Source: Paracoccaceae bacterium | GTDB lineage: Bacteria > Pseudomonadota > Alphaproteobacteria > Rhodobacterales > Rhodobacteraceae | Direction of reading: 5' to 3' | Assembly: GCA_020637675.1 (NCBI GenBank) | Contig: JACKKD010000001.1 | Span: 620,001-684,000, forward strand | DNA: 64,000 nt | Shown here: positions 8,533 through 17,486 of the stretch, in pieces | Position numbering within the stretch: position 1 is the stretch's first letter | How the letters are laid out: each line of letters starts with the position of its first letter | The notes under the pieces: model-generated | The model's database searches: none | Told to the model about the DNA's origin: nothing | What the model saw: only the letters and a program-made list of their open reading frames with translations | Made by a program: the position numbers and the translations under genes

Positions 8533-9911
8533 AGGAGCACCAGCGCCGCGAGCCCGAGAAAGGCGAAGAACCCGACCACATCGGTCACCGTCGTCACGAA
8601 GGCGCCGGACGCAAGCGCCGGGTCCACGCCCGCCTTTTCGAGCGTCACCGGCACGAGGATGCCGGCAAGCCCGGCCACCACCAGATTGACCACCATCGCG
8701 GCGGCCAGCACCGCGCCGATCGCGGCGGAGCCGAACCAGAGCCAGCCGACCGCCCCCATGACGAGTGCGAAGACGATGCCGTTGACGGCGCCGACCAGAA
8801 CCTCGCGCCTGACCACCCGCCAGAGGTTCGATCCTGTCAGGTCGCGCGTCGCGATCGCCCGCACCGCGACGGTCAGCGCCTGGGTTCCCGCATTGCCGCC
8901 CATCGAGGCGACAATCGGCATCAGCACCGCAAGCGCCACGGCGCGGGCGATCACGTCCTCGAACTGGGCGATGACGAAGGACGCGACGATCGCGGTGACG
9001 AGATTCACGCCCAGCCAGAGGATGCGCTGCTTCGTCGTCTCGATCACGCTGTCCGACAGCGACCCCTCGCCGACGCCGGCGAGGCGCAGGATGTCTTCCT
9101 CGTGCTCCTCGTCAAGGACCGCCATCGCGTCGTCGATGGTGATGACGCCGACGAGCCGTTCGTTCTCGTCCACCACCGGGGCCGAGATGAGGTGATACTG
9201 GTTGAAGGCATAGGCGACGTCGCCTTCCTCGTCGAGAACGTCAATGGTGCGGAAACTGTCCTCGGTGATCGCCGATAGCGGCGTGTCGCGTTTCGAAGAC
9301 AGTATCTTGCCGAGCGTGACATAGCCCACCGGGTGCCAGCGCGGATCGACGAGGATGACGTGGTAGAACTGGTCCGGCAGTTCCGGCGCGGAGCGCAGGA
9401 AGTCGATCGCCCCGCCCACTGTCCAGTGTTCGGGCGCAGTCACCACCTCGCGCTGCATGAGGCGACCGGCGGAATATTCAGGATAGGTCAGCGACTGTTC
9501 GACGGCGACCCGGTCGCTCATCTCGAGCGCGTCGAGGATGCGTTCCTGGACCGGTTCCTCGAGGTCCTCGATGAGGTCCACGACATCGTCGCTGTCAAGC
9601 TCGCGCACGGCCTCGGTCAGGACCTCGTGCGGCAGCGCCTCGATGATCTCCTCGCGAATCCCTTCGTCGAGTTCCGACAGGACGTCGCCGTCGAACCCCT
9701 TCGGCCAGAGCCCGACGAGGTCGCGCCGCTCGGCCGGGCCGATCTGTTCCAGCACGTCGGCGATGTCGGCCGGGTGCAGGGGCTCCATCAGGATGTCGAT
9801 GGTCGCCCCGTCGCCCGCCTCGATCGCCACGCGGATCGACTGCACGACACGGGGGTCGAGGCCGTAGTCGTCCTCGTCCCGTTCGACGATGTCTTCCGCG
9901 TCCTCGGCCAT
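8529..9911 (-). CDS. mgtE: MgtE-type magnesium channel/transporter
   Basis: A 460-residue MgtE: an acidic cytoplasmic N-domain (about residues 40-145, with LHPADIADVLEQ), two CBS domains (about 150-275) that sense intracellular magnesium, and five C-terminal membrane helices (about 295-458). The helix region contains the conserved PIVASMGGNAGTQALTV stretch that lines the pore. Length is normal. An open frame extends upstream, but ATG 9911 follows a purine-rich GGGGGCGGG and gives the usual N-terminus. The short leader (about 125 bp to the divergent guanine deaminase) has no recognisable M-box riboswitch. Confidence 0.94.
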   Translation of the reverse strand: MAEDAEDIVERDEDDYGLDPRVVQSIRVAIEAGDGATIDILMEPLHPADIADVLEQIGPAERRDLVGLWPKGFDGDVLSELDEGIREEIIEALPHEVLTEAVRELDSDDVVDLIEDLEEPVQERILDALEMSDRVAVEQSLTYPEYSAGRLMQREVVTAPEHWTVGGAIDFLRSAPELPDQFYHVILVDPRWHPVGYVTLGKILSSKRDTPLSAITEDSFRTIDVLDEEGDVAYAFNQYHLISAPVVDENERLVGVITIDDAMAVLDEEHEEDILRLAGVGEGSLSDSVIETTKQRILWLGVNLVTAIVASFVIAQFEDVIARAVALAVLMPIVASMGGNAGTQALTVAVRAIATRDLTGSNLWRVVRREVLVGAVNGIVFALVMGAVGWLWFGSAAIGAVLAAAMVVNLVVAGLAGILVPVTLEKAGVDPALASGAFVTTVTDVVGFFAFLGLAALVLL

Positions 9912-10039
9912 CCCGCCCCCTTTGCCCGATTGCGGCGACCTTACCGGAAGGAGTTTCAAAGAAACAGGGGCAAAGGCCGATTTCCCCGGCGCGGACATGG
10001 GCTTAGACTGGCCCGGCAACGTGCGGCGGAAGGGCGGTG

Positions 10040-11338
10040 ATGGCGGAATTGATCCTTGGCCAGGTCTTGCGGTTCGACGGCAACCCGATGGAAGAAGGCC
10101 CCTCCGCCGCGCGCCATTCCGCGCGCGGGGCCGTGCTGGTGGAGGACGGGCTCATCCGCGCGGTAGGGGAAGCCGACGACCTGCGACGCATGCACCCGGA
10201 CGCGGCGTTGACCGATTGCGGCAACCGGCTTCTATCCGCCGGATTCGTCGATGCCCATGCGCATTATCCCCAGACCGCGATCATCGCGAGCTGGGGCAAG
10301 CGGCTGATCGACTGGCTGAACGCCTACACCTTCCCCGAGGAGATGCGGTTCGGCGACGCGGCCTACGCGTCCGGGATCGCGGCGCGCTACTTCGACCTGC
10401 TGTTCGCCCACGGCACCACGAGCGTCTGCAGCTACTGCACGATCCATCCCGAAAGCGTCGATGCCTTCTTCGCCGAGGCCCAGGCGCGCGGATTGCGCGC
10501 CTGGGCGGGCAAGACCTGCATGGACCGCAAGACCGCGCCCGAGGGCCTGCGCGACACGGCTCAGTCTTCCTATGACGACAGCCGGCGGCTTCTGGAGCGC
10601 TGGCACGGGGTCGAACGGCTGTCCTACGTCATCACCCCGCGTTTCGCGCCGACCTCCACCCCCGACCAGCTTGCCGCACTCGGCGCGCTCTGGGCCGGGA
10701 ACCCCACCTGCCTGATGCAGACGCATCTGAGCGAGCAGACCGACGAGATCGCCTGGGTGAAGTCGCTCTATCCGCACGCGCGCGACTATCTCGACACCTA
10801 CGAGACGCACGGGCTCCTTGGCCCCGGCGCGCTTTTCGGCCATGCGATCCACCTCGAACCGCGCGAGCGCGACCGGCTGCGCGAGGTCGATGCGAGCCTG
10901 ATCCACTGTCCGACCTCCAACACCTTCATCGGCTCGGGGCTTTTCGACATGGACGGGCTCGCGAGGGGCGGCTTCCGGATCGGGATTGCGACCGACACCG
11001 GCGGCGGATCGTCCTTCTCGATGCTTAGGACGATGGCCGCGGCCTACGAGGTGGCGCAGCTCCGCCACCGGGCGCTGCACCCGTCCGAACTCTGGTGGCT
11101 GGCGACGCAAGGTTCGGCGCGCGCGCTCAGGGCCGATCACCTGATCGGCAATCTCGCGCCGCAGATGGAGGCCGACATCGTGGCCATCGACCTTGCTTCC
11201 ACCCCCGCCATCGCCCAGCGCGCAGCCCGGTCGGAGGACATCTGGGAAGCGCTCTTCCCGACGATCATGATGGGCGACGACCGGGCGATCGCCGCCGTCT
11301 GGGTTGGCGGGCAGCGCATCCTTCCGCGGCCTGCCTGA
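10040..11338 (+). CDS. guaD: Guanine deaminase (amidohydrolase)
   Basis: A 432-residue zinc amidohydrolase that deaminates guanine to xanthine in purine catabolism. Visible metal and catalytic positions are DAHAHYPQT (H73, H75), MQTHLSEQ (H229, E232), GHAIH (H268) and ATDTGGG (D319). The SYCTIHPES and FAPTSTPDQL stretches are typical of the guanine deaminase subfamily. GTG 10037 and ATG 10040 are adjacent possible starts; the ATG gives MAELILGQ. The gene converges on an 8-oxoguanine deaminase 36 bp away, placing normal and oxidised guanine deamination side by side. Confidence 0.93.
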   Translation: MAELILGQVLRFDGNPMEEGPSAARHSARGAVLVEDGLIRAVGEADDLRRMHPDAALTDCGNRLLSAGFVDAHAHYPQTAIIASWGKRLIDWLNAYTFPEEMRFGDAAYASGIAARYFDLLFAHGTTSVCSYCTIHPESVDAFFAEAQARGLRAWAGKTCMDRKTAPEGLRDTAQSSYDDSRRLLERWHGVERLSYVITPRFAPTSTPDQLAALGALWAGNPTCLMQTHLSEQTDEIAWVKSLYPHARDYLDTYETHGLLGPGALFGHAIHLEPRERDRLREVDASLIHCPTSNTFIGSGLFDMDGLARGGFRIGIATDTGGGSSFSMLRTMAAAYEVAQLRHRALHPSELWWLATQGSARALRADHLIGNLAPQMEADIVAIDLASTPAIAQRAARSEDIWEALFPTIMMGDDRAIAAVWVGGQRILPRPA

Positions 11339-11374
11339 TCCGGCGGGGGCAATTCGCACCTGAAAAGCCGGACG

Positions 11375-12712
11375 TCAGGCCATGAGGCGGCGGGCGATCC
11401 GGGTCTGGTCTTCGATCAGTCGCGGCAGGTCGAGTGTGGTCAGTTGGCCGCCCCGCACGACCGGGCGGCCCTCGACAAAGAGGTCGCGGACATGGCGCGG
11501 GCCGCAGAGCAGCAACGCCGCCACCGGGTCCCAGGCGCCGGCGGCCCCGATGTCGGAGATATCCCATATGGCGATATCGGCCCGCTTGCCGAGGGCGAGC
11601 GATCCGCAGTCCGGCCGGCCGAGCACGGCGGCACCGCCGAGCGTGGCGATCTCCAGCGCCTCGCGCGCGGACATGGCGTTCGCGCCCAGCGCCACCCGTT
11701 GCAGGAGCATCGCCTGGCGGGCCTCCCCGATCAGGCTGCCCGCATCGTTCGAGGCGGAACCGTCAACGCCGAGGCCCACCGGGACGCCCTTATCGCGCAT
11801 CGCCCGGAGGGGCGCTATGCCCGAGCCGAGGCGGCAGTTCGAGCAGGGGCAATGGGCGACGCCGGTGCGTGTGCGGGCGAAGAGGCCGATCTCGGCCGTG
11901 TCGAGCTTCACGCAGTGGGCGTGCCAGACATCCGGCCCGGTCCAGCCGAGGTCCTCGGCATATTGCCCCGGCCGGCAGCCGAAGTGCGCGAGCGAGAAGG
12001 CCACGTCCTCGTCGTTCTCGGCGAGGTGGGTGTGCAGCATCACCCCCTTGTCGCGGGCGAGGAGGGCGGTTTCGCGCATCAGGTCGCGGCTGACCGAGAA
12101 GGGCGAACAGGGGGCGAGGCCGACGCGGACCATGGCGCCTTCCGCCGGATCGTGGAACGCATCCACCACCCGCTCCATGTCCTTCAGGATCGCCGCCTCG
12201 TCCTCCACCAGCGCATCGGGCGGCAAGCCGCCCTTGCTCTCGCCGATCGACATGGCGCCGCGGGTGGGGTGAAAGCGAAGGCCGATCTCGGCCGCGGCGC
12301 CGATCGTGTCGTCAAGCCGGGCGCCGTTCGGGTAGAGGTAGAGGTGGTCCGACGTGAGCGTGCAGCCGGAGAGCGCGAGTTCGGCAAGGCCGGTCAGCGC
12401 CGAGACGCGCATCTCCTCCGGCCCGAAGCGAGCCCAGATCGGATAGAGCGTCTTCAGCCAGCCGAAGAGGAGCGCGTCCTGTCCGCCGGGGACGGCGCGG
12501 GTGAGCGTCTGGTAGAGGTGGTGGTGGGTGTTGACGAGGCCGGGTGTCACGACGCAGCCCGTCGCGTCAATCACCTCGCCCGTCGTGGCAAGGCCCTCGC
12601 CGATGGCGGCGATGATGCCCTCGCGGATCAGGAGATCGCCCCCCGCGATCTCGTCCCGCTCCGGGTTCATTGTGACAAGGCGCGTCGCGCCGCGGATCAG
12701 CAGTTCGGCCAT
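11375..12712 (-). CDS. 8-oxoguanine deaminase (amidohydrolase)
   Basis: A 445-residue amidohydrolase closest in layout to 8-oxoguanine deaminases (Pseudomonas Pa0142 type), which convert 8-oxoguanine to urate. Metal-site motifs are NTHHHLYQTLTRAVPG (H63, H65), THLAEN (H229, E232), WHAHCVKL (H264/H266) and GVDGSASND (D318). The VNTHHHLYQT and GSASND combination separates this group from guanine deaminases and from cytosine deaminases. ATG 12712 follows GGGAGGGGAAC and is preferred over an upstream in-frame ATG. Specificity is inferred from family; related enzymes accept hydroxy-atrazine or isoxanthine. Confidence 0.82.
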   Translation of the reverse strand: MAELLIRGATRLVTMNPERDEIAGGDLLIREGIIAAIGEGLATTGEVIDATGCVVTPGLVNTHHHLYQTLTRAVPGGQDALLFGWLKTLYPIWARFGPEEMRVSALTGLAELALSGCTLTSDHLYLYPNGARLDDTIGAAAEIGLRFHPTRGAMSIGESKGGLPPDALVEDEAAILKDMERVVDAFHDPAEGAMVRVGLAPCSPFSVSRDLMRETALLARDKGVMLHTHLAENDEDVAFSLAHFGCRPGQYAEDLGWTGPDVWHAHCVKLDTAEIGLFARTRTGVAHCPCSNCRLGSGIAPLRAMRDKGVPVGLGVDGSASNDAGSLIGEARQAMLLQRVALGANAMSAREALEIATLGGAAVLGRPDCGSLALGKRADIAIWDISDIGAAGAWDPVAALLLCGPRHVRDLFVEGRPVVRGGQLTTLDLPRLIEDQTRIARRLMA

Positions 12713-12817
12713 GGGTTCCCCTCCCCCTTCGGTGAGCGGAACGGCCGGCGACAGAAGGGGCAAGGACTCGGCCGGCAGGGAAAGCCTAAGGGACGGCGGC
12801 GCCGCGCGCCAGACCGG

Positions 12818-13615
12818 TCAGCCGTTCAGAACCGCCATGGCCTCGGCGTGGATGTCGCGGTTGGCGGCGGCGAGGATCCGTCCGCCACCGGCCGCAGGGC
12901 GGCCCTGCCAATCGGTGACGATGCCGCCCGCGGCCTCGATCACGGCGATGGGCGCCTGCACGTCATAGGCCTGAAGCCCCGCCTCGATCACCAGGTCGAT
13001 CTGCCCGGCGGCCACCAGCGCGTAGGCGTAACAGTCGAGCCCGTAGCGGGTGAGCCTGGCCCTTGCCTTCACCCGGTCGAAGGCCGCGCCTTCGCTGGCG
13101 GTGCCGACCTCGGGAAAGGTGGTGAAGAGGATCGCTTCGGCAAGGGGGCGCGGCGCGCGGGTCCGGAGCGGATGGCGACCCATCGGCCCCGCCACCTCCG
13201 CCACACCGAAGCCTCCGGCGAAGCGTTCGCCGATGAAGGGCTGATCGATCAGTCCGAAGAGCGGCCCGGTGGCATCCGCGACCGAAATCAGGACGCCCCA
13301 CGTTGGTGTGCCCGACATGTAGCTCCGCGTTCCGTCGATCGGGTCGATGACCCAGGTGAGGCCCGACGTCCCGGGCTTCGGTCCAAACTCCTCGCCGAGG
13401 ATCGCGTCGGCGGGGCGCTGCTCGGCGAGGATCGCGCGGATCCGCGTTTCGGCGGCGCGGTCGGCCACGGTGACCGGGTCGAAATGCGTGGTGAGCTTGT
13501 TGTCGGCGGCCAGACCGTCACTGCGGAAATGCGCGAGCGTTTCCTCCCGCGCCGCGTCCGCAAGCGCATGGGCGGTTTCGATCAGCGCGCGGGTTTCGGC
13601 GTCGGACAGGGGCAT
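12818..13615 (-). CDS. hisN: Histidinol-phosphatase, inositol-monophosphatase family
   Basis: A 265-residue inositol-monophosphatase-fold enzyme of the HisN type, which removes phosphate from L-histidinol phosphate in histidine synthesis. Metal-binding motifs are GEEFG (74-78), WVIDPIDGTRSY (88-99) and the C-terminal YDVQAPIAVIEAAGG with its metal-binding Asp. The RSYMSGTPTWG segment and lack of an N-terminal extension fit HisN better than SuhB or CysQ. A GTG precedes the ATG at 13615; the ATG is preferred. It lies upstream of the 8-oxoguanine deaminase on the same strand with a 105-bp gap, so co-transcription is possible but not tight. Confidence 0.82.
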   Translation of the reverse strand: MPLSDAETRALIETAHALADAAREETLAHFRSDGLAADNKLTTHFDPVTVADRAAETRIRAILAEQRPADAILGEEFGPKPGTSGLTWVIDPIDGTRSYMSGTPTWGVLISVADATGPLFGLIDQPFIGERFAGGFGVAEVAGPMGRHPLRTRAPRPLAEAILFTTFPEVGTASEGAAFDRVKARARLTRYGLDCYAYALVAAGQIDLVIEAGLQAYDVQAPIAVIEAAGGIVTDWQGRPAAGGGRILAAANRDIHAEAMAVLNG

Positions 13616-13675
13616 CACGGGGCTCCGCTTGGGACGGTCAAGCGGTAGCCCCCTGCCCCGGTACCGTCAATCCTT

Positions 13676-14038
13676 TCAGGCGGCGTCCGACAGGACCTTG
13701 GCCAGGTCAAAAAGCCGGCGGCGCTGCGCCTCGGGGATCGCGTAGTAGGACCTCACCAGCATCAACGCCTCCTTGTCGGCGAGGATGTCGCCGTCGATCT
13801 CCTCGACGATCTGGTTTTCCTGATCCAGGCCCTCGAAGAAGAAGCTGATCGGAACGCCGAGCGCATCGGAGATGTCCCAGAGCCGCGAGGCGGAGATCCG
13901 GTTCATGCCGGTCTCGTACTTCTGTATCTGCTGGAACTTTATTCCGACCTTGTCGGCGAGCTGCTGCTGGGTCATCCCCACCATCCAGCGCCGGTGACGG
14001 ACACGCTTGCCGACATGGACGTCCACGGGATGCTTCAT
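13676..14038 (-). CDS. XRE/Cro-family HTH regulator, PraR-like
   Basis: A 120-residue cytoplasmic DNA-binding protein with a lambda-repressor-type HTH at about residues 12-67 (GMTQQQLADKVGIKFQQIQ, then ISASRLWDISDAL). A short C-terminal helical part ends RRRLFDLAKVLSDAA. The opening MKHPVDVHVGKRVRHRRW is shared by a conserved alphaproteobacterial group including PraR of rhizobia and PhrR-like stress regulators. The start is ATG 14038; 11 upstream in-frame codons look like leader. Its target is not evident. It sits at the border of a 326-bp AT-richer intergenic region that probably carries its promoter. Confidence 0.85.
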   Translation of the reverse strand: MKHPVDVHVGKRVRHRRWMVGMTQQQLADKVGIKFQQIQKYETGMNRISASRLWDISDALGVPISFFFEGLDQENQIVEEIDGDILADKEALMLVRSYYAIPEAQRRRLFDLAKVLSDAA

Positions 14039-14364
14039 GACAATCTCCAATCCTCTGCTGCAACCTATCAAGCAAGTATCGTACCAAGTGAGCGATGCCT
14101 GTCGGAATTAAGAAAAAAAACTTGTTTCCGCAGGAACGCTCGACAACGGGACAGTTAAAGGCTTTAGGCCACAAAAAGCGGAAACAGTCATCCTATACGA
14201 AAATACATGTCCGTCTGCTCGCCCGAAAATTATGTCGCATATTGCATTGCATAATGCGAAAGCTTCTCGCGGAAATAGTTTGCATTCCGCAACAGGCGGG
14301 TGGCTTCTTCCGCTGGAACGCCAACATTTGCCCCGCTAGCCTGCGGAAGGAGAAGGAGGGCGGC
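14039..14364. other. Intergenic region, AT-richer, divergent promoters
   Basis: A 326-bp gap between the PraR-like regulator (leftward) and the quinone oxidoreductase (rightward), visibly richer in A/T than its surroundings, including an A8 run near 14111-14118. On the minus strand a CCGACA / TACGAT pair about 16 bp apart upstream of the regulator could be a promoter, but this is weak. No convincing small gene or RNA was found here. Confidence 0.4.
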
Positions 14365-15324
14365 ATGCGAGCATTCGGCATCAACGGATTCGGAGAGACA
14401 CCGGCACTTCGCGTGCTGCCGCGGCCAGAGCCGGGGCCAGGCGAAGTCCGGGTGAGGATCGCGGCCTGCGGACTCAACTTCGCGGATCTCCTGATGATCG
14501 AGGGCAGGTATCAGGAACGGCCCGAACCGCCGCTGACGCTCGGCATGGAGGTTGCGGGCATCGTCGATGCGCTTGGACCCGGCGTCACGGGACCACCTCC
14601 GGGGACCCGCGTCGCGGCCTTCGCCGGCACCGGCGGGCTCGCCGACTATGGCTGCTTCCCGGCGGCGCGTTGCCTGCCGATCCCGGATGCGATGCCTTTC
14701 GCCCATGCCGCCGGGTTCCAGATCGCCTACGGCACCGCCCACGTCGCGCTGGACCACCGCGCGGCGCTTCGTCCGGGCGAGACGCTTCTCGTCCTCGGGG
14801 CCGCCGGGGGCGTCGGATTGACGGCGGTCGAGGTCGGCAAGGTCCTCGGAGCGCGCGTCATCGCCTGCGCCCGCGGCGCCGACAAGCTCGAGGCCGCCCG
14901 GGCGGCAGGGGCCGATCACATCATCGACAGCGAGACCGTCGACCTCAGGGCGGAGGTCCGCGCGCTCGGCGGCGCGGACGTGGTCTACGATCCGGTGGGC
15001 GGCGCCCAGTTCGTGGCGGCGTTCCGCGCCACCAATCCTGGCGGGCGGATCATCCCCATCGGTTTTGCCAGCGGGACGGTGCCGCAGATCCCGGCGAACC
15101 ACCTCCTCGTGAAGAACCTTACCGTCATCGGGCTCTACTGGGGCGGCTACCTGAAGTTCCGCCCGGAGGTCCTGACGGGAAGCCTGCAGACCCTTCTCGA
15201 GTGGTATGGCGCCGGCACGCTCCATCCGCATGTCTCCCACGAGCTGCCCATCGAGCGGGCGGCAGAGGCTCTGGAACTACTCCGCAGCCGTCAGTCGACG
15301 GGAAAGGTCGTCGTCACCCTCTGA
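14365..15324 (+). CDS. NADPH:quinone oxidoreductase family protein (zinc-free MDR)
   Basis: A 319-residue medium-chain dehydrogenase/reductase of the quinone oxidoreductase class. It has an N-terminal GroES-like domain (about residues 1-125, with the ACGLNFADLLMIEGRYQ motif) and a Rossmann domain with AAGGVG at 146-151. It lacks the zinc-binding Cys/His pattern of alcohol dehydrogenases. It probably reduces quinones or enoyl compounds with NADPH. ATG 14365 is preceded by a strong GGAAGGAGAAGGAGGG. Its last 48 bp overlap, antisense, the 3' end of the LysR gene. Confidence 0.9.
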   Translation: MRAFGINGFGETPALRVLPRPEPGPGEVRVRIAACGLNFADLLMIEGRYQERPEPPLTLGMEVAGIVDALGPGVTGPPPGTRVAAFAGTGGLADYGCFPAARCLPIPDAMPFAHAAGFQIAYGTAHVALDHRAALRPGETLLVLGAAGGVGLTAVEVGKVLGARVIACARGADKLEAARAAGADHIIDSETVDLRAEVRALGGADVVYDPVGGAQFVAAFRATNPGGRIIPIGFASGTVPQIPANHLLVKNLTVIGLYWGGYLKFRPEVLTGSLQTLLEWYGAGTLHPHVSHELPIERAAEALELLRSRQSTGKVVVTL

Positions 15325-16212
15325 CCCGGCCTCGCCGGAAATCACCCTGAGGCAGCACCGAGCATCGCCATAGGCGCAGCGGAGCTGGGTCAGGAGCTTG
15401 TCCATCACCTCGCCCTTCTGGACGCCGGCCCGGTAGAGACAGATGTCGAGGTGGCCGAGGTCCGGCAGAGCATTGGCTCCGTCGATGACCACGGTTCCGG
15501 CCGGGATCGCCCCCTCCATCCGCGCCGAGATTGAAAGGTCCGCCGTCACCGTCGCCTCGGCCACCTGTTCCGATTCGCCGCCCACCGCCATCTCCCAGCG
15601 AACGCCCGCGCCATTCAGCGCCGCCTGGGCGATCGGGCGGAAGAAGCAACGCTCAACGAAGGCCAGCCGGAGCGGTCGCTGCTGCCAGGCGATGCCATCG
15701 GGCGCACCGATCCAGACCAGCTTGCGGGTGGCCAGCCGCTCGCCCCCCTCCCCCGGCGATGCCTCAGTCGTCAGGATGACGTCGTATTCGCCCCGCGCGA
15801 ACCCCTCCTTCAGCTTCGAGGTGAAGCAGGCCACCAGGTTGACCCGGACACGCGGATACTCGGCGGCCATCGCCTTCAGAATCTTCGGAATCTCCGGATA
15901 GACGATGTCGTGCGGCACGCCGAGCCGGATCTCGCCCTCGAAGGCCGTGTCGGTCAACCGCGTCAGCGCCTCGTCGTTCAGTTCCAGCATCCGCCGCGCA
16001 TAGCCGAGGAGCTGGTCGCCCTCGGGCGTCGGGGTCAGCTTGCGCTGCGCCCGGCTGAACAGTTCGACCCCGAGGCCTTCCTCCAGCCGCTTGATCTGCA
16101 TCGAGACCGCGGACTGGGTGAGGTTCAGGAGACCCGCCGCGCGGGTCACGCCCCCGGCATCGGTGACAGCCACCAGAGCGCGCAGGGCGGTAAGATCGAG
16201 GTTGCGAGCCAT
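15277..16212 (-). CDS. LysR-family transcriptional regulator
   Basis: A 311-residue LysR regulator. The HTH covers about residues 5-62 (ALVAVTDAGGVTRAAGLLN and SAVSMQIKRLEEGLG) and the effector domain about 90-290. ATG 16212 gives the normal MARNLDLTALRALV opening; 10 upstream in-frame codons are excluded. The C-terminus is longer and more polar than usual (GEAGSEGDDDLSRRLTAAE) because it runs antisense into the end of the quinone oxidoreductase gene. It is divergent from a DUF1127 gene with a 121-bp gap, so that small protein is a candidate target. Target and ligand are unknown. Confidence 0.88.
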   Translation of the reverse strand: MARNLDLTALRALVAVTDAGGVTRAAGLLNLTQSAVSMQIKRLEEGLGVELFSRAQRKLTPTPEGDQLLGYARRMLELNDEALTRLTDTAFEGEIRLGVPHDIVYPEIPKILKAMAAEYPRVRVNLVACFTSKLKEGFARGEYDVILTTEASPGEGGERLATRKLVWIGAPDGIAWQQRPLRLAFVERCFFRPIAQAALNGAGVRWEMAVGGESEQVAEATVTADLSISARMEGAIPAGTVVIDGANALPDLGHLDICLYRAGVQKGEVMDKLLTQLRCAYGDARCCLRVISGEAGSEGDDDLSRRLTAAE

Positions 16213-16333
16213 GATCACCATCCTTGATGGACAAGACAACAATCATTCGTTTCCCATATTGATCACATCGCCGCATATTTATCAAGCCTTCTGATGGAAG
16301 GCCTTCAATTCATCACCGAAAAAAGGCATTACC

Positions 16334-16540
16334 ATGGACCACGTCATCCCTCGGCGCCACGGGCGCCACCGCCCCGGCCTCGCCGCCCGCATCCGCGCGG
16401 CCCTCGCCTTGCGGCGCCACCGCGCCCGCCTGCGCGACCTCGGAGACCACCTCCTCGAAGACATCGGCGTCACCCGCGACGCCGCCGAGAGGGAGGCATC
16501 GCGCCCGATCTGGGACGTGCCCGCCAACTGGCGGTCGTGA
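16334..16540 (+). CDS. DUF1127 small basic protein
   Basis: A 68-residue arginine-rich protein with the DUF1127 (YjiS-like) core LRDLGDHLLEDIGVTRDAAEREA at about residues 34-56, followed by IWDVPANW. Small DUF1127 proteins are abundant in alphaproteobacteria. Some bind RNA and affect phosphate, carbon or stress metabolism; the role of this one is unknown. It is divergent from the LysR regulator and 113 bp upstream of a BI-1-type protein. Confidence 0.85.
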   Translation: MDHVIPRRHGRHRPGLAARIRAALALRRHRARLRDLGDHLLEDIGVTRDAAEREASRPIWDVPANWRS

Positions 16541-16653
16541 AAACCCGCGCAAACCGGCGGGAAAGCCTTGAAATGACGCGACAGCTTCCCGATATTTCAC
16601 TCCGGGTGCGCCGCTCTCGCGGGCGGCGCAAGGGAATGTATCTGGAGGCTTTC

Positions 16654-17427
16654 ATGGCTGACTATCAAACCATCCGGGCCGGCCGCGTCGGTGCGCAGGC
16701 ACTGCAAATCGACGAAGGCCTCAAGGCCCATATGAACAAGGTCTACGGACTCATGTCCGTCGGCATGCTGATCACCGGCGCAGCGGCCTGGGCGATCTCC
16801 GGCCTCGCGATGAGCGATGTGCCCACGCAGTACCAGATCGGCGCCGACCGCTACCTCACGGACTTCGGCTATGCGCTCTACGGCTCGCCGCTGAAGTGGC
16901 TCATCATGTTCGCGCCGCTCATCATGGTCTTCGCATTCGGCGCCGTGCTCAACCGCGTCTCGGAAGCCGGCGCTCAGGTCTACTTCTACGCCTATGCCGC
17001 GCTGATGGGACTGTCGCTCAGCTCGATCTTCCTGGTCTTCACCGGTTACTCGATCGTGCAGACCTTCCTCGTCACCGCGATCGCCTTCGCGGGCCTGTCG
17101 CTCTGGGGTTACACGACGAAGAAGGACATCTCGGCCTGGGGTTCGTTCCTCATCATGGGCGTGATCGGTCTTCTGGTCGCGTCGATCGTCAACATCTTCC
17201 TTGGCTCGCCCGCGGTGATGTTCGCGATCTCGGCGCTCGGCGTGCTGATCTTCGCCGGTCTCACGGCCTATGACACGCAGAACATCAAGAACACCTACAT
17301 CGCCCATGCCCAGCACGGCGACGCGGAGTGGCTCGGCAAGGCCGCCATCATGGGCGCGCTGAACCTCTACCTCGACTTCATCAACATGTTCATGTTCCTG
17401 CTGCAGTTCCTCGGCAATCGCGAGTGA
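16654..17427 (+). CDS. Bax inhibitor-1/YccA-family membrane protein
   Basis: A 257-residue inner-membrane protein of the BI-1/YccA (TMBIM) family, with seven hydrophobic segments after a short polar N-terminus (MADYQTIRAGRVGAQALQIDEGLK). The C-terminal part contains GLTAYDTQNIKN and GALNLYLDFINMFMFLL, conserved in the family. Characterised members are calcium leak channels or modulators of the FtsH protease; the function here is inferred only by family. ATG 16654 is preceded by CTGGAGG at correct spacing. A strong intrinsic terminator follows. Confidence 0.92.
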   Translation: MADYQTIRAGRVGAQALQIDEGLKAHMNKVYGLMSVGMLITGAAAWAISGLAMSDVPTQYQIGADRYLTDFGYALYGSPLKWLIMFAPLIMVFAFGAVLNRVSEAGAQVYFYAYAALMGLSLSSIFLVFTGYSIVQTFLVTAIAFAGLSLWGYTTKKDISAWGSFLIMGVIGLLVASIVNIFLGSPAVMFAISALGVLIFAGLTAYDTQNIKNTYIAHAQHGDAEWLGKAAIMGALNLYLDFINMFMFLLQFLGNRE

Positions 17428-17452
17428 CCTGAGGGTAAGGGCAGCAACCGAA

Positions 17453-17478
17453 GGGCCGGGGGAAACCCCGGCCCTTTT
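17453..17478 (+). terminator. Intrinsic terminator after the BI-1 gene
   Basis: A perfect 9-bp stem GGGCCGGGG / CCCCGGCCC with a 4-base loop, followed by TTTT. It lies 25 bp after the BI-1 stop and just before the convergent VIT1-like gene end, so it may serve both directions. Confidence 0.85.
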
Positions 17479-17486
17479 GCGTTGGC

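Noticed and set aside
9912..10039. M-box magnesium riboswitch before mgtE
   Set aside because: The gap is too short and lacks the conserved M-box elements.
11444..13648. 734-codon plus-strand open frame
   Set aside because: It is the complement of 8-oxoguanine deaminase and hisN, both clear genes; its composition is that of a shadow frame.
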